A DNA stretch of 14,906 nt from Thermofilum sp. (GCA_020832965.1 JAJHRM010000033.1:1-14906), one strand, 5' to 3'; positions 7,167 through 13,790 are shown, counted from the first letter of the stretch. Translations and numbers: made by a program. Notes: generated by a model not told the origin, from the sequence alone.

Positions 7167-9506
7167 GTGGGCGATCAAGAAGAACTGCTTAAAGCTGCTC
7201 TAGAGGGAAACGTAGAAAAAGTTGAAGAACTATTGAGTAAAGGTGCCGATCCGAACGTTAAAGATGAAGACGGGAACACCCCTCTGCACCTAGCGATCAA
7301 GGCGAACCACCTGCAGATAGCCAAGCTCCTAATAGAGAGAGGGGCGGACGTGAACGCGAGAAACAAGCGCGGGAAAACCCCCTTGCACATCGCCGCTGAA
7401 CGCTCCAACGAGGAAGCCGTTGCGTTGCTGGTTGAGAAAGGCGCAGACGTGAACGCGAAAGACGAGAGTATGCTAACACCCCTGCACGTCGCGGTGGACC
7501 AGGGCAGCTTAGCTATCGCGCAGCTCCTCCTCGAGAAGGGCGCGGATGTAAACGCGAGGAACCGGTGGGGGAGGACACCGCTACACTACGCGGCGCGGCA
7601 CCCCCACGCTGGCATCGCCGCGCTGTTGATCGAGAGGGGCGCTGACGTGAACGCGAGGAGCAATAACGGGTGGACGCCGCTGCACATCGCGGCTGGGAAC
7701 GGGAAGCTAGAGGTCGTTCAGCTTCTCGTCGAGAAAGGCGCGGACGTGAACGCGAAAGATGCTCAGGGCTGGACCCCCCTGCACGTAGCGGCGGGCAACG
7801 GGCACGCGGACGTTGTAGAGTTCCTAGTCGGCAAGGGCGTCGACGTTAACGCGAGAGATAGGTACGGGAGAACGCCGCTGCACTACGCGGCGCTGCGGTG
7901 GTTAACATTCGCGTGGGCTAATGTCCCAGTATTACTAATAAATCGAATTATTTCCAATACATTTATTAGAGATTTATTAATAAATCATTACAAAATGATG
8001 TTGTCAGAAGTTCTCCGTGAAGATAAGTTTATTGGAATAATGAATGGAATCATTAGAGAATGTAAACTCGATTTTGGTTTCATTTATGAAACGCTTCTCT
8101 GCTGGAACATTAAAGGAAATCACAGGAAGGCCGCCGAGCTCTTAATCGAGAAGGGGGCTGATGTCAACGCGGTTGATGCGCTCCTCAACACTCCGCTACA
8201 CTTAGCGGCACTCGTAGACAACTGGGAGGTCGCCGAGCTCTTAATCGAGAAGGGGGCGAGCGTGAACGCGTGGAACAACCGCGGTTGGACACCACTCCAC
8301 ATCGCAGCCTACTGGAACCATACAGGGATCGCCGAGCTTCTAATAGAGAAAGGGGCGGATGTGAATGCTAAGATAGGAGATCCCGAATTTATGCACGCCG
8401 TGTTTAGCCTTGGCTATCGGGAGCCTGTATGCGAGCCGTACACTCCCAGAACCTCTCTTAATTGGGAGACGTTATCAGCATTTGCGTTCAGCATTGGCGC
8501 TGTCGCTAGTGAGAGGGAGATTGAGATTCCCCAGGAAGCCCTGCTCACGCTAGCAGACATCTCAGGTGTCGACACTCAGATTAGGCGCGGGATGACGCCG
8601 CTCCACGTCGCAGCGATCGCGGGCAGTTCAGATGTCGCGCGGATACTGGCCAAACACGGGGCTAGCACGAACTCGAGGGATGAAAGCGGTTCAACCCCTC
8701 TCCACGCTGTTGCCAAGCGAATCTACGAGCATTCCAAATTATTTGATTTGCTAACGTTAAATATCGCATATCCAATATTAAATATTATTCTCAATATCTT
8801 TACCTCGGATATCAGCGCTGGGATTATTAGTTTGATCGCTGGAACTGAGGAAGCTCCGCTGCACTTCCTCCACCGTATGTGGATGCTGGAACGCTATCTG
8901 GAGACCGCGATAACACTAGTAATGCTGGCTAGCTATCGGGGAGACGTAAACGCGAAGGATAGAGAAGGTAACACCCCGCTGCATTACGCGGCTGGCAGCA
9001 TTTCGAAGGAATTTGTTAAACTTCTGATTGATGGGGGAGCGGACGTTAACGCTAGGAACAAGTTTAACCGTACACCATTGCACATCGCGGCTGTGGAAAA
9101 CAGAGTAGAAATCGCTCAGCTCTTAATCGAAAGCGGGGCTGACGTAGACGCTAGAGACGAGTACGGCTGGACGCCGCTCCACTGGGCTGTCAAAGAGGGG
9201 CATCAAAAGGTTGCTGAGCTGCTGGTTGAGAAGGGGGCGAGCGTGAACGCAAGGAATAACCGCGGTTGGACGCCGCTCCACATTGCAGCCTACTGGAACC
9301 GAACAGGTACTGCGAAGCTGCTGCTCGAGAGCGGCGCAAACCCGGCGATCGCGGATTCAAGCGGTAAAACGCCCGAGGACGTTGCCATCGAAGCTGGTAA
9401 CGAGGAAATAGCTAAACTCATAGAGAGTTGGCAAAGGGAGTTGGCGAAATCATTAATATCTTTTCACTATAAGGAAACTAAATTAAAAGAAAATAGTCGG
9501 AAATAA
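7167..9506 (+). CDS. Large ankyrin-repeat protein with three non-ankyrin inserts
   Basis: A 779-residue protein with roughly 15 recognisable 33-residue ankyrin units (GxTPLHxAA and LLIEKGADVNA consensus). They form an uninterrupted block at residues 1-243 and further blocks at about 318-402, 473-517 and 592-755. Three stretches break the array: about 245-317 (nt 7899-8117), 402-473 (nt 8370-8585) and 518-592 (nt 8718-8942). The first and third are AT-rich, with many Ile, Asn, Leu and Phe, and fall between the two helices of a repeat. The second falls in the loop between repeats. None has a family I recognise. The protein lacks the Ig-like domain and zinc ribbon of its three paralogues and ends in a basic, Lys-rich tail. 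It has no signal peptide. The GTG start fits a TATA box 26 bp upstream. It probably acts as a large protein-binding scaffold; the partner is unknown. Confidence 0.9.
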   Translation: MGDQEELLKAALEGNVEKVEELLSKGADPNVKDEDGNTPLHLAIKANHLQIAKLLIERGADVNARNKRGKTPLHIAAERSNEEAVALLVEKGADVNAKDESMLTPLHVAVDQGSLAIAQLLLEKGADVNARNRWGRTPLHYAARHPHAGIAALLIERGADVNARSNNGWTPLHIAAGNGKLEVVQLLVEKGADVNAKDAQGWTPLHVAAGNGHADVVEFLVGKGVDVNARDRYGRTPLHYAALRWLTFAWANVPVLLINRIISNTFIRDLLINHYKMMLSEVLREDKFIGIMNGIIRECKLDFGFIYETLLCWNIKGNHRKAAELLIEKGADVNAVDALLNTPLHLAALVDNWEVAELLIEKGASVNAWNNRGWTPLHIAAYWNHTGIAELLIEKGADVNAKIGDPEFMHAVFSLGYREPVCEPYTPRTSLNWETLSAFAFSIGAVASEREIEIPQEALLTLADISGVDTQIRRGMTPLHVAAIAGSSDVARILAKHGASTNSRDESGSTPLHAVAKRIYEHSKLFDLLTLNIAYPILNIILNIFTSDISAGIISLIAGTEEAPLHFLHRMWMLERYLETAITLVMLASYRGDVNAKDREGNTPLHYAAGSISKEFVKLLIDGGADVNARNKFNRTPLHIAAVENRVEIAQLLIESGADVDARDEYGWTPLHWAVKEGHQKVAELLVEKGASVNARNNRGWTPLHIAAYWNRTGTAKLLLESGANPAIADSSGKTPEDVAIEAGNEEIAKLIESWQRELAKSLISFHYKETKLKENSRK
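8247..8319 (+). repeat. Intragenic duplicated ankyrin unit, copy 1
   Basis: These 73 bases match 9228-9300 with six mismatches by eye, exactly 981 bp (327 codons) apart. They encode an unusual Trp-rich unit (NNRGWTPLHIAAYWN) not used elsewhere in the array. The closeness suggests a recent unit duplication or conversion inside the gene. Confidence 0.75.
9228..9300 (+). repeat. Intragenic duplicated ankyrin unit, copy 2
   Basis: This is the second copy of the 73-bp Trp-rich unit at 8247-8319, in frame and near the C-terminal end of the array. Confidence 0.75.
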
Positions 9507-9600
9507 TTTGAAATGAACCTAAACCAAAAGGAAATGTTAGAAAAATAGCTAAATCATTAGAGCAAAGATCTAAGCAATAAGGAAGTCGGTAATTCGAGAT

Positions 9601-9634
9601 TGCGCAGAGATTGTAAAGCTAAGCACGCTGCGCA
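9601..9634. terminator. Possible hairpin between convergent ankyrin genes
   Basis: tgcgcag (9601-9607) pairs with ctgcgca (9628-9634) around a 20-base loop, within the 134-bp gap between two facing stop codons. The rest of 9507-9600 is AT-rich with no ORF or other signal. The hairpin could end one or both transcripts, but archaeal terminators rarely need one. Confidence 0.3.
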
Positions 9635-9640
9635 GGCTGT

Positions 9641-10534
9641 TCAGCTTAGTTTCGCTCCGCACCTCCAACAGTACTTCGCTCCGGGCTCTACTTGTGCTCC
9701 GCAGGCTGGGCACTTCCCAGCTTTCTCTACAACCTTCAACCAAACGATCTTCGAGCTCTTCGAACCAGAGGATTCAACACGCACCTTCACCGGAATCTCA
9801 CCGCTAACTCTCGGCTTTACCGGAACCTCTATAACGGTCTCACCTGACAACTCCACAGCCTCAGGGCTCATCCAGTCCACATCACCCTCGAGGCTCACAG
9901 AAGCAGTGCCAGAGCCACGAACTCTGACGAGGAGCCTACCCCACTCGCCGACACAAAGCCCCGAGCACTCCACGCTGAGAATGCTCGGGGCGGCAGGTGC
10001 AGGCTGCTGAGCTAGGGCTCCCACAGGAGCGGCTGGAGCTTCAACCCCTACACCCCGCATATACTCCTCGATAACCCTGGCAACCCTCTCGTACCCCCTC
10101 TCCCGGGCAACATCCAGGGGAGTCCTACCATCCTTATCCCTGATGCTGGGGTCCGCACCACGCTCCAGAAGCAGCCTGGCGAATTCGGCGCGCCCCACAG
10201 CAGCTGCCGCGTGTAGCGGGGTCCAGCCTTCATCCTTGCTCTTAGCGTTCATGTTTGCTCCATGCTCGAGGAGCAGCCTGGCAACTTCAACAAACCCCAT
10301 AGCAGCTGCGAAGTGCAATGGGGTAACGTCATCCTTGTTCTTAGCATTCACATTCGCTCCGTGCTCCAGGAGCAGCTTGGCGACATCTGCAAGCCCATAT
10401 AAAGCAGCCCAGTGTAGCGGGGTCCAGCCACCCTCGTCCCTGGCGTTCGCGTTGGCCCCTTTCCTCAGGAGCTCTCTGACTCTGGCAGCATCCCCTTCTA
10501 TCACAGCCTCGAGGAGCTCCTTGTCTAGGCTCAT
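9641..10534 (-). CDS. Ankyrin-repeat protein with Ig-like domain and C-terminal zinc ribbon
   Basis: A 297-residue paralogue of the products at 5633-6469 and 13769-14815. A helical cap (1-25) is followed by ankyrin units with TPLH at 38-41, 71-74 and 105-108, and a last degenerate unit (GRTPLDVARERGY, 136-148). A basic/acidic helix and an Ala/Pro-rich linker follow (about 160-184). The Ig-like beta domain spans about 185-270, and the zinc ribbon has C275, C278, C289 and C292. It is probably a cytoplasmic protein-binding adaptor. It lies 32 bp downstream of the frame-restored stop of a membrane coiled-coil gene on the same strand, which suggests an operon, although it also has its own TATA-like box about 26 bp before the ATG. 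Its 5' end and promoter are nearly identical to those of the 13769-14815 gene. Confidence 0.9.
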   Translation of the reverse strand: MSLDKELLEAVIEGDAARVRELLRKGANANARDEGGWTPLHWAALYGLADVAKLLLEHGANVNAKNKDDVTPLHFAAAMGFVEVARLLLEHGANMNAKSKDEGWTPLHAAAAVGRAEFARLLLERGADPSIRDKDGRTPLDVARERGYERVARVIEEYMRGVGVEAPAAPVGALAQQPAPAAPSILSVECSGLCVGEWGRLLVRVRGSGTASVSLEGDVDWMSPEAVELSGETVIEVPVKPRVSGEIPVKVRVESSGSKSSKIVWLKVVEKAGKCPACGAQVEPGAKYCWRCGAKLS

Positions 10535-10553
10535 CGGTGATTGCTAGTTCTCC

Positions 10554-10566
10554 CAGTATTTATTCT
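10554..10566 (-). promoter_or_regulatory. TATA-like box of ankyrin gene 9641-10534
   Basis: The minus strand reads agaataaatact, centred about 26 bp before the ATG at 10534. It is conserved base for base in the right copy of inverted repeat B. Confidence 0.5.
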
Positions 10567-10710
10567 TTAGTTGTCCTCGGTGGTGGGGTGGGCTGTGGTG
10601 CTTCGCACTGCTGCGGCTTTCTTCATGTTTTCTAGCTCTCTTACCCGCGCCTCAAGAGCCTTTAACATGCCTAGGCGCTCCCTCCTCAACTCCTCGTAAC
10701 TGGCAGGGAT
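10567..10710 (-). pseudogene. Out-of-frame C-terminal tail of the membrane coiled-coil gene
   Basis: In the frame one base away from the upstream ORF, this stretch encodes 47 residues beginning IPASYEELRRERLG and ending TTEDN, then TAA. It is a helical, charged tail that continues the coiled coil naturally. The copy at 13593-13736 keeps the same frame and ends at the same place. Compared with that copy, the left gene has one extra base in the C-rich run at 10711-10720 (plus strand), which shifts the ORF into an early stop at 10652. The cause may be a real frameshift mutation, programmed slippage on the G/C run, or a sequencing error. Confidence 0.7.
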
Positions 10711-11377
10711 CCCTCCCCTCCGCCTTCAGGGTCTCCAGCCTCTCAAGGAATTCTCTGTGCTCCTCCGCCTCTCTAGCCAGTTTCTCTAGCTCTCTCTCCA
10801 GCTCGTCAGGGCTGATGACCCGAGCTTCCTCGCTGGGCTGCGTGGCTGCCGCCTCTGGTGCTACTGCCGGTGCAGGCTTAGCCTCGGCCTCTCTCCCCCC
10901 AGCTGCTTGCAGGCGCCTCCTTGCAACCAGGAGTATGCTGCCTGCGGCTACCGCGACTGCTGCTACGGCGAGTGTGTAGAGGGGTGTGTAGTCCCTCCTC
11001 CAGAGGACGTGGACCGTGGTCGGCCCGGTGACCCTCACGCGGGCCCAGCCCTCTGAGGTGCTCTGCTCCAGGATGCTCCCGCCCTCCACGCGGAAGCCGT
11101 CCAGCACCGTCTGAAGGGGGAGCCCGAGCCTAGTGCTCTCAACCCTTACTGTCGCCACAGAGCCCTCGTCAACCCACTCACCCTCCTCCACCCAGGCCCC
11201 ACCCTCCCCCGGCTCCACGCGGACCCTGTACTGCACCTTGTACAGGGTGAGTGGCGAGCTGACGGTCACGGGGCCGCTGCTCCACCCCTGGAGCACGTAG
11301 CGCGCGTCGCCCGAGTACACCACGCTCTCGGCAGCCAGGCGCGCTACTAGAGTATGTGGGTTACCACACTGCCCCAA
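10652..11377 (-). CDS. Membrane protein with beta-rich ectodomain and coiled-coil tail; truncated and frameshifted
   Basis: The ORF encodes 241 residues. Residues about 10-125 look like extracellular beta repeats of the type found in archaeal surface proteins: RYVLQGWSSG at 26-35, then alternating Val/Arg/Glu strands. One transmembrane segment (about 131-153, Ala/Val-rich) ends in RRR. It is followed by an Ala/Pro-rich linker and a cytoplasmic coiled coil (about 190-220). The TTG start falls in the middle of a beta repeat, and no signal peptide is present, so the N-terminus is probably lost at a junction near 11350-11365. The last 22 residues are out of frame relative to the tail at 10567-10710. 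The gene was therefore once longer at both ends. It lies directly upstream of an ankyrin-Ig-zinc gene on the same strand, and a decayed version holds the same place upstream of 13769-14815, so the pair seems to have been duplicated as a unit. Confidence 0.6.
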   Translation of the reverse strand: MGQCGNPHTLVARLAAESVVYSGDARYVLQGWSSGPVTVSSPLTLYKVQYRVRVEPGEGGAWVEEGEWVDEGSVATVRVESTRLGLPLQTVLDGFRVEGGSILEQSTSEGWARVRVTGPTTVHVLWRRDYTPLYTLAVAAVAVAAGSILLVARRRLQAAGGREAEAKPAPAVAPEAAATQPSEEARVISPDELERELEKLAREAEEHREFLERLETLKAEGRDPCQLRGVEEGAPRHVKGS

Positions 11378-11639
11378 CTGTGGTTCAACAAACTTAGAGA
11401 AACCAGACTATTCTGAGATCCTAGTTGTTGGGCTTACTATGGAACCCTTTATTGTTGCGGGAGTATTATTCTTGCTTTTTCTGATTCTTGGTATTTTACC
11501 TTCCAGAGAGGTGTTTATGGGAACTAGTCTCCTTGGGGGCCCTATATTTTTACTAGTTCTTGAACTGATCTTTGAAGGGAAATGGCCTGTGAAAACTATG
11601 ATAAGAGATTTTATGTTCCGGTGCGAAATGTACCGTTAG
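11361..11639 (+). pseudogene. N-terminally truncated zinc-knuckle membrane protein
   Basis: A continuous frame runs to the stop at 11637-11639. It begins with a cysteine knuckle (HCPNCGSTN, at about 11364-11390), followed by two hydrophobic segments encoded at about 11445-11505 and 11525-11575, and ends in MFRCEMYR. No ATG, GTG or TTG precedes the knuckle in this frame, and the frame runs into the divergent truncated gene on the left, so the true start seems lost. An ATG at 11439 would give a 66-residue two-pass membrane peptide without the knuckle; that start may be what an automatic caller reports. Zinc-ribbon plus membrane-hairpin proteins are common in archaea, but I cannot name this one. 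Confidence 0.5.
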
Positions 11640-11767
11640 TAACCTTAACTAATGCGCAGGTACAGGGTGCAGGGATCGACGTGAAAGAAAATGTTTGCCC
11701 CGTTTGTGGCGCTCCTGTCGAGCCTAGTGCAAAGTATTGTTGGAGGTGCGGTGCAAGATCGAGTTGA
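11582..11767 (+). pseudogene. Orphan zinc ribbon related to the ankyrin proteins
   Basis: A 61-codon frame overlaps the end of the previous ORF. Its last 24 residues repeat the C-terminal ribbon of the ankyrin-Ig-zinc proteins: CPVCGAPVEPSAKYCWRCGA, with all four cysteines kept. Nothing upstream in this frame resembles an Ig-like or ankyrin part. It may be the cut-off 3' end of a lost paralogue, or the displaced C-terminus of the membrane gene just before it. A GTG at 11682 could start a 28-residue zinc-ribbon peptide. It ends 14 bp before the ATG of the next gene. Confidence 0.5.
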
Positions 11768-11781
11768 GCGCAGGCGTCACT

Positions 11782-13050
11782 ATGCTTGGTGAGAATTTTT
11801 ACTACCTTTGGAGCGATATGTATAAATATTCCTTGCTGCCATTAAAATTTGTGGTGCACGGCGATATCATTGGGGTTCTGCGTGAGCTAAGGCTTAAACT
11901 GGAGACTCTTCAAATCAAATTCTCGGAAAGATCAACTTTATCCCCCTGCTTCGAAGTACTTGAAGACTTTAGGCACATGCATGAGAGAATAGTTCAGCAT
12001 GGAGAAACTTTTAAACAACTAGACTCAGAGGCTTTCAAAAAACTATCCGGAATTTCAAGCATCTATCACCAGCTCGAGGAACTATGCAGGTCCGAGGACT
12101 TTACATCGCTTTCCCTGGTAATAAAGAAGCTTGGAGATCATCTGGGATCCTGGCGAGCCGCTGTAGAAAGCCTGATCCTCGCACTGGAGTTTAGAATTTA
12201 CCCGGAGTACGTGGTTAACTCTATCAACAAGCTTTTAAGAGCCGCTCTGCAGCTCTCGCTTGAAGGTAACGCCGGGGGAGTATACGAGAAACTTTCAGCA
12301 GTACATGGTTACTTGAATAGGCTTGTCAAATTCTATGAAGGGTGCTCAGAATACTTGAAGGGCCAATTCTCAAAAATCCGTGAAGAGATTGGCGCCTACA
12401 AGGAGTTGGTGAAAAGCGGAGAGCTTGACCCCCGCTCACTTAAGCTAAAGGAACTGATTGACGGATGGCTCAGCAGGGTAAACAACCTTGCCAGCGAGCT
12501 TCAGCCGTGCCCTCCACGCACCTCACCATCCCTGTCACTACCAGTTAAAGAAGGTGTTGAGATAACATGCGAGTACAGGAGTTTTGCTGTGGATTTTTCA
12601 AGCATCGCCGGGAAAGCTTTGATTCTCGGCCGCTACGACCCAGGCGGCTTGGACGAAGACGTAGGCTCTCTCCCAGACTCACTAAAGGTTCAGGAGTATT
12701 ACGGCGAGCCCGGCAGGATCCTCTACCTCTTCACAAACCTCCAGTGCCGCTGGAGTTGCGCGAAGGGCGACGAGGACTGCACCCACAGGCGCCACGTCCT
12801 GATAACCCCAGACCCCGCGAGGAACACGGTGAGGATCAGCTACTTCCCCGGAGCCTTTCTCCCTGTGTACTACGCGTACGGCGAGAGAGGAACGCTTCAA
12901 CGCCTAGTGGGAGAGCTGGAGCTGAAGCCTGGGCAGACAGTCTACCTCTGGATAAGCGGTGTGCGAGACCTCGTGCAGGGTAAGGTGGTCCCAGTAGCCA
13001 TCAGCTTCACCAGCACCGGGAGAGCCCAACGAGACACGATCATCTGGTAG
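11782..13050 (+). CDS. Helical protein with possible FHA-like C-terminal domain
   Basis: About 422 residues from the ATG at 11782; TTG 11737 (overlapping the orphan ribbon) and ATG 11818 are alternatives. Residues 20-240 are helical with coiled-coil-prone stretches. A proline/serine linker (about 242-254) leads to a beta-rich domain (about 262-412). This domain has features of a forkhead-associated (FHA) fold: ALILGR near its start (279-284, Arg284), HRRHVLIT (335-342) and LKPGQTVYLWISG (381-393) near its end. FHA domains bind phosphothreonine, which would fit with the kinase at 3627-4718, but the match is by eye and weak. An odd Cys-rich insert (C322, C326, C333) precedes the HRRH strand. 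No membrane segment is seen. The 3' third is more GC-rich than the 5' part. Confidence 0.7.
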   Translation: MLGENFYYLWSDMYKYSLLPLKFVVHGDIIGVLRELRLKLETLQIKFSERSTLSPCFEVLEDFRHMHERIVQHGETFKQLDSEAFKKLSGISSIYHQLEELCRSEDFTSLSLVIKKLGDHLGSWRAAVESLILALEFRIYPEYVVNSINKLLRAALQLSLEGNAGGVYEKLSAVHGYLNRLVKFYEGCSEYLKGQFSKIREEIGAYKELVKSGELDPRSLKLKELIDGWLSRVNNLASELQPCPPRTSPSLSLPVKEGVEITCEYRSFAVDFSSIAGKALILGRYDPGGLDEDVGSLPDSLKVQEYYGEPGRILYLFTNLQCRWSCAKGDEDCTHRRHVLITPDPARNTVRISYFPGAFLPVYYAYGERGTLQRLVGELELKPGQTVYLWISGVRDLVQGKVVPVAISFTSTGRAQRDTIIW

Positions 13051-13151
13051 CAGCATTTCCCTTAAATGTGGTGTTTTTCCAGTATTTCGCTAAACCATGA
13101 TCGTTGAATAAGCACAGCGATAATCCTTATACGCGGTGGCGTGCGCAGGAC

Positions 13152-13300
13152 TTGACAATCACCTTCGGTGCCTCGCCGCCAACCCTAGCTTCACCGGGAA
13201 CTTCACCATAGACTCATCCGACAGTTTAACACGACCGGCGCGAGCACTAGGCCACTTTAAACCATGGGATAAGATGGGAAAGAGCATAAAATTAAGGCGG
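13152..13300 (-). pseudogene. Decayed fragment of an Ig-like domain of the ankyrin family
   Basis: Read on the minus strand, about 13255-13160 encodes AGRVKLSDESMVKFPVKLG and then, after a one-base shift, GGEAPKVIVK. This lines up with PGRVKLSGESLVEVPVRPK and AGEVPVRVVVR of the protein at 13769-14815, and a tryptophan is kept where the paralogues have DW. The fragment carries frame breaks and no ribbon or ankyrin part. It is opposite in strand to the intact gene downstream. Sequence to its right, up to about 13300, may be a more diverged part of the same domain. Confidence 0.6.
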
Positions 13301-13338
13301 GGGAAAGCACCATAGTACTGAGAGGAGAAACAACATCA

Positions 13339-13350
13339 TTTTTAAAATAT
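13339..13350 (+). promoter_or_regulatory. TATA-like box before a 42-residue ORF
   Basis: The run tttttaaaatat, centred near 13345, lies about 25 bp before the GTG at 13370. Confidence 0.4.
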
Positions 13351-13369
13351 TTAGAGCGACTTGGATACG

Positions 13370-13498
13370 GTGGAGAAGGGGATTAAGCGTGTTGAGAAGG
13401 TCTTTGAAAAGAGTTGGAAGCTCGGAGAGTGGGTGAGTGGGGCTGAAACCAATACTCTTGATGTTGAGGACTCAAACCCCTACCTATGGGGTCACTAA
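13370..13498 (+). CDS. Short ORF (42 residues), probably the remnant of a longer gene
   Basis: A GTG start 25 bp from a TATA-like box opens a 42-residue frame with protein-like composition: a charged helix (VEKGIKRVEKVFEKSWKLG) followed by GEWVSGAETNTLDVEDSNP and YLWGH. After the TAA the same frame continues for 20 more codons, QGLGSVGPPGALMSAQGS, so the stop may be a premature one inside a once longer gene. I do not recognise the family. It lies in a zone of gene debris between 13051 and 13768, so it is more likely a relic with a surviving promoter than a functional gene. Confidence 0.4.
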   Translation: MEKGIKRVEKVFEKSWKLGEWVSGAETNTLDVEDSNPYLWGH

Positions 13499-13538
13499 CA
13501 GGGGTTAGGGTCTGTAGGGCCCCCTGGAGCTTTAATGA

Positions 13539-13736
13539 GCGCACAAGGAAGCTAGCAGAGGAGCGCAGACGCGCGAGAGGGCGGAGAGAGGGATCCCTGC
13601 CAGTTACGAGGAGTTGAGGAGGGAGCGCCTAGGCATGTTAGAGGCTCTTGGGGCGCGGGTAAGAGAGCTAGAAAACATGAAGAAAGCCGCAGCAGCGCGA
13701 AGCATCGCAGCCCACTCCACCGCCGAGGACAACTAA
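13539..13736 (+). pseudogene. Decayed coiled-coil tail upstream of the fourth ankyrin gene
   Basis: From 13593 to the TAA at 13734-13736, the frame encodes the same 47-residue tail as 10710-10567 (IPASYEELRRERLG at the start, TAEDN at the end). To its left, homology to the membrane coiled-coil gene at 10652-11377 fades after a short aagctagc match near 13549, with deletions and mixed frames. No start codon or membrane segment remains. It is the relic of the partner gene that precedes ankyrin gene 9641-10534. Confidence 0.65.
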
Positions 13737-13790
13737 AGAATAAATACTGGGAGAACTAGCAATCACCGATGAGCCTAGACGAGGAGCTCC
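13591..13790. repeat. Inverted repeat B, right copy
   Basis: A gap-free 200-bp reverse-complement match to 10513-10712 with about eight mismatches. It carries the tail of the relic gene, the promoter and the first seven codons of the ankyrin gene. Similarity drops sharply on both sides. Confidence 0.88.
13737..13749 (+). promoter_or_regulatory. TATA-like box of ankyrin gene 13769-14815
   Basis: The run agaataaatactg is centred about 26 bp before the ATG at 13769 and is identical to the box of the 9641-10534 gene. Confidence 0.5.

Larger units (their letters stand above)
10513..10712. repeat. Inverted repeat B, left copy
   Basis: This stretch pairs gap-free with the reverse complement of 13591-13790 over 200 bp, with about eight mismatches by eye (around 96% identity). 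It contains the displaced 3' end of the membrane coiled-coil gene, the 32-bp gap with a TATA-like box, and the first seven codons of the ankyrin gene. Confidence 0.88.

Noticed and set aside
12567..12983. Plus-strand ORF of 138 codons inside the FHA-like gene
   Set aside because: It is an alternate frame of a GC-rich coding stretch. The Arg/Pro-rich translation is typical of a frame shadow, and no promoter or start signal supports it.
13051..13370. Possible C/D box guide RNA or riboswitch in the gene-poor stretch
   Set aside because: No properly spaced C and D boxes or stable stem could be found. Part of the stretch is better explained as a decayed Ig-like fragment.
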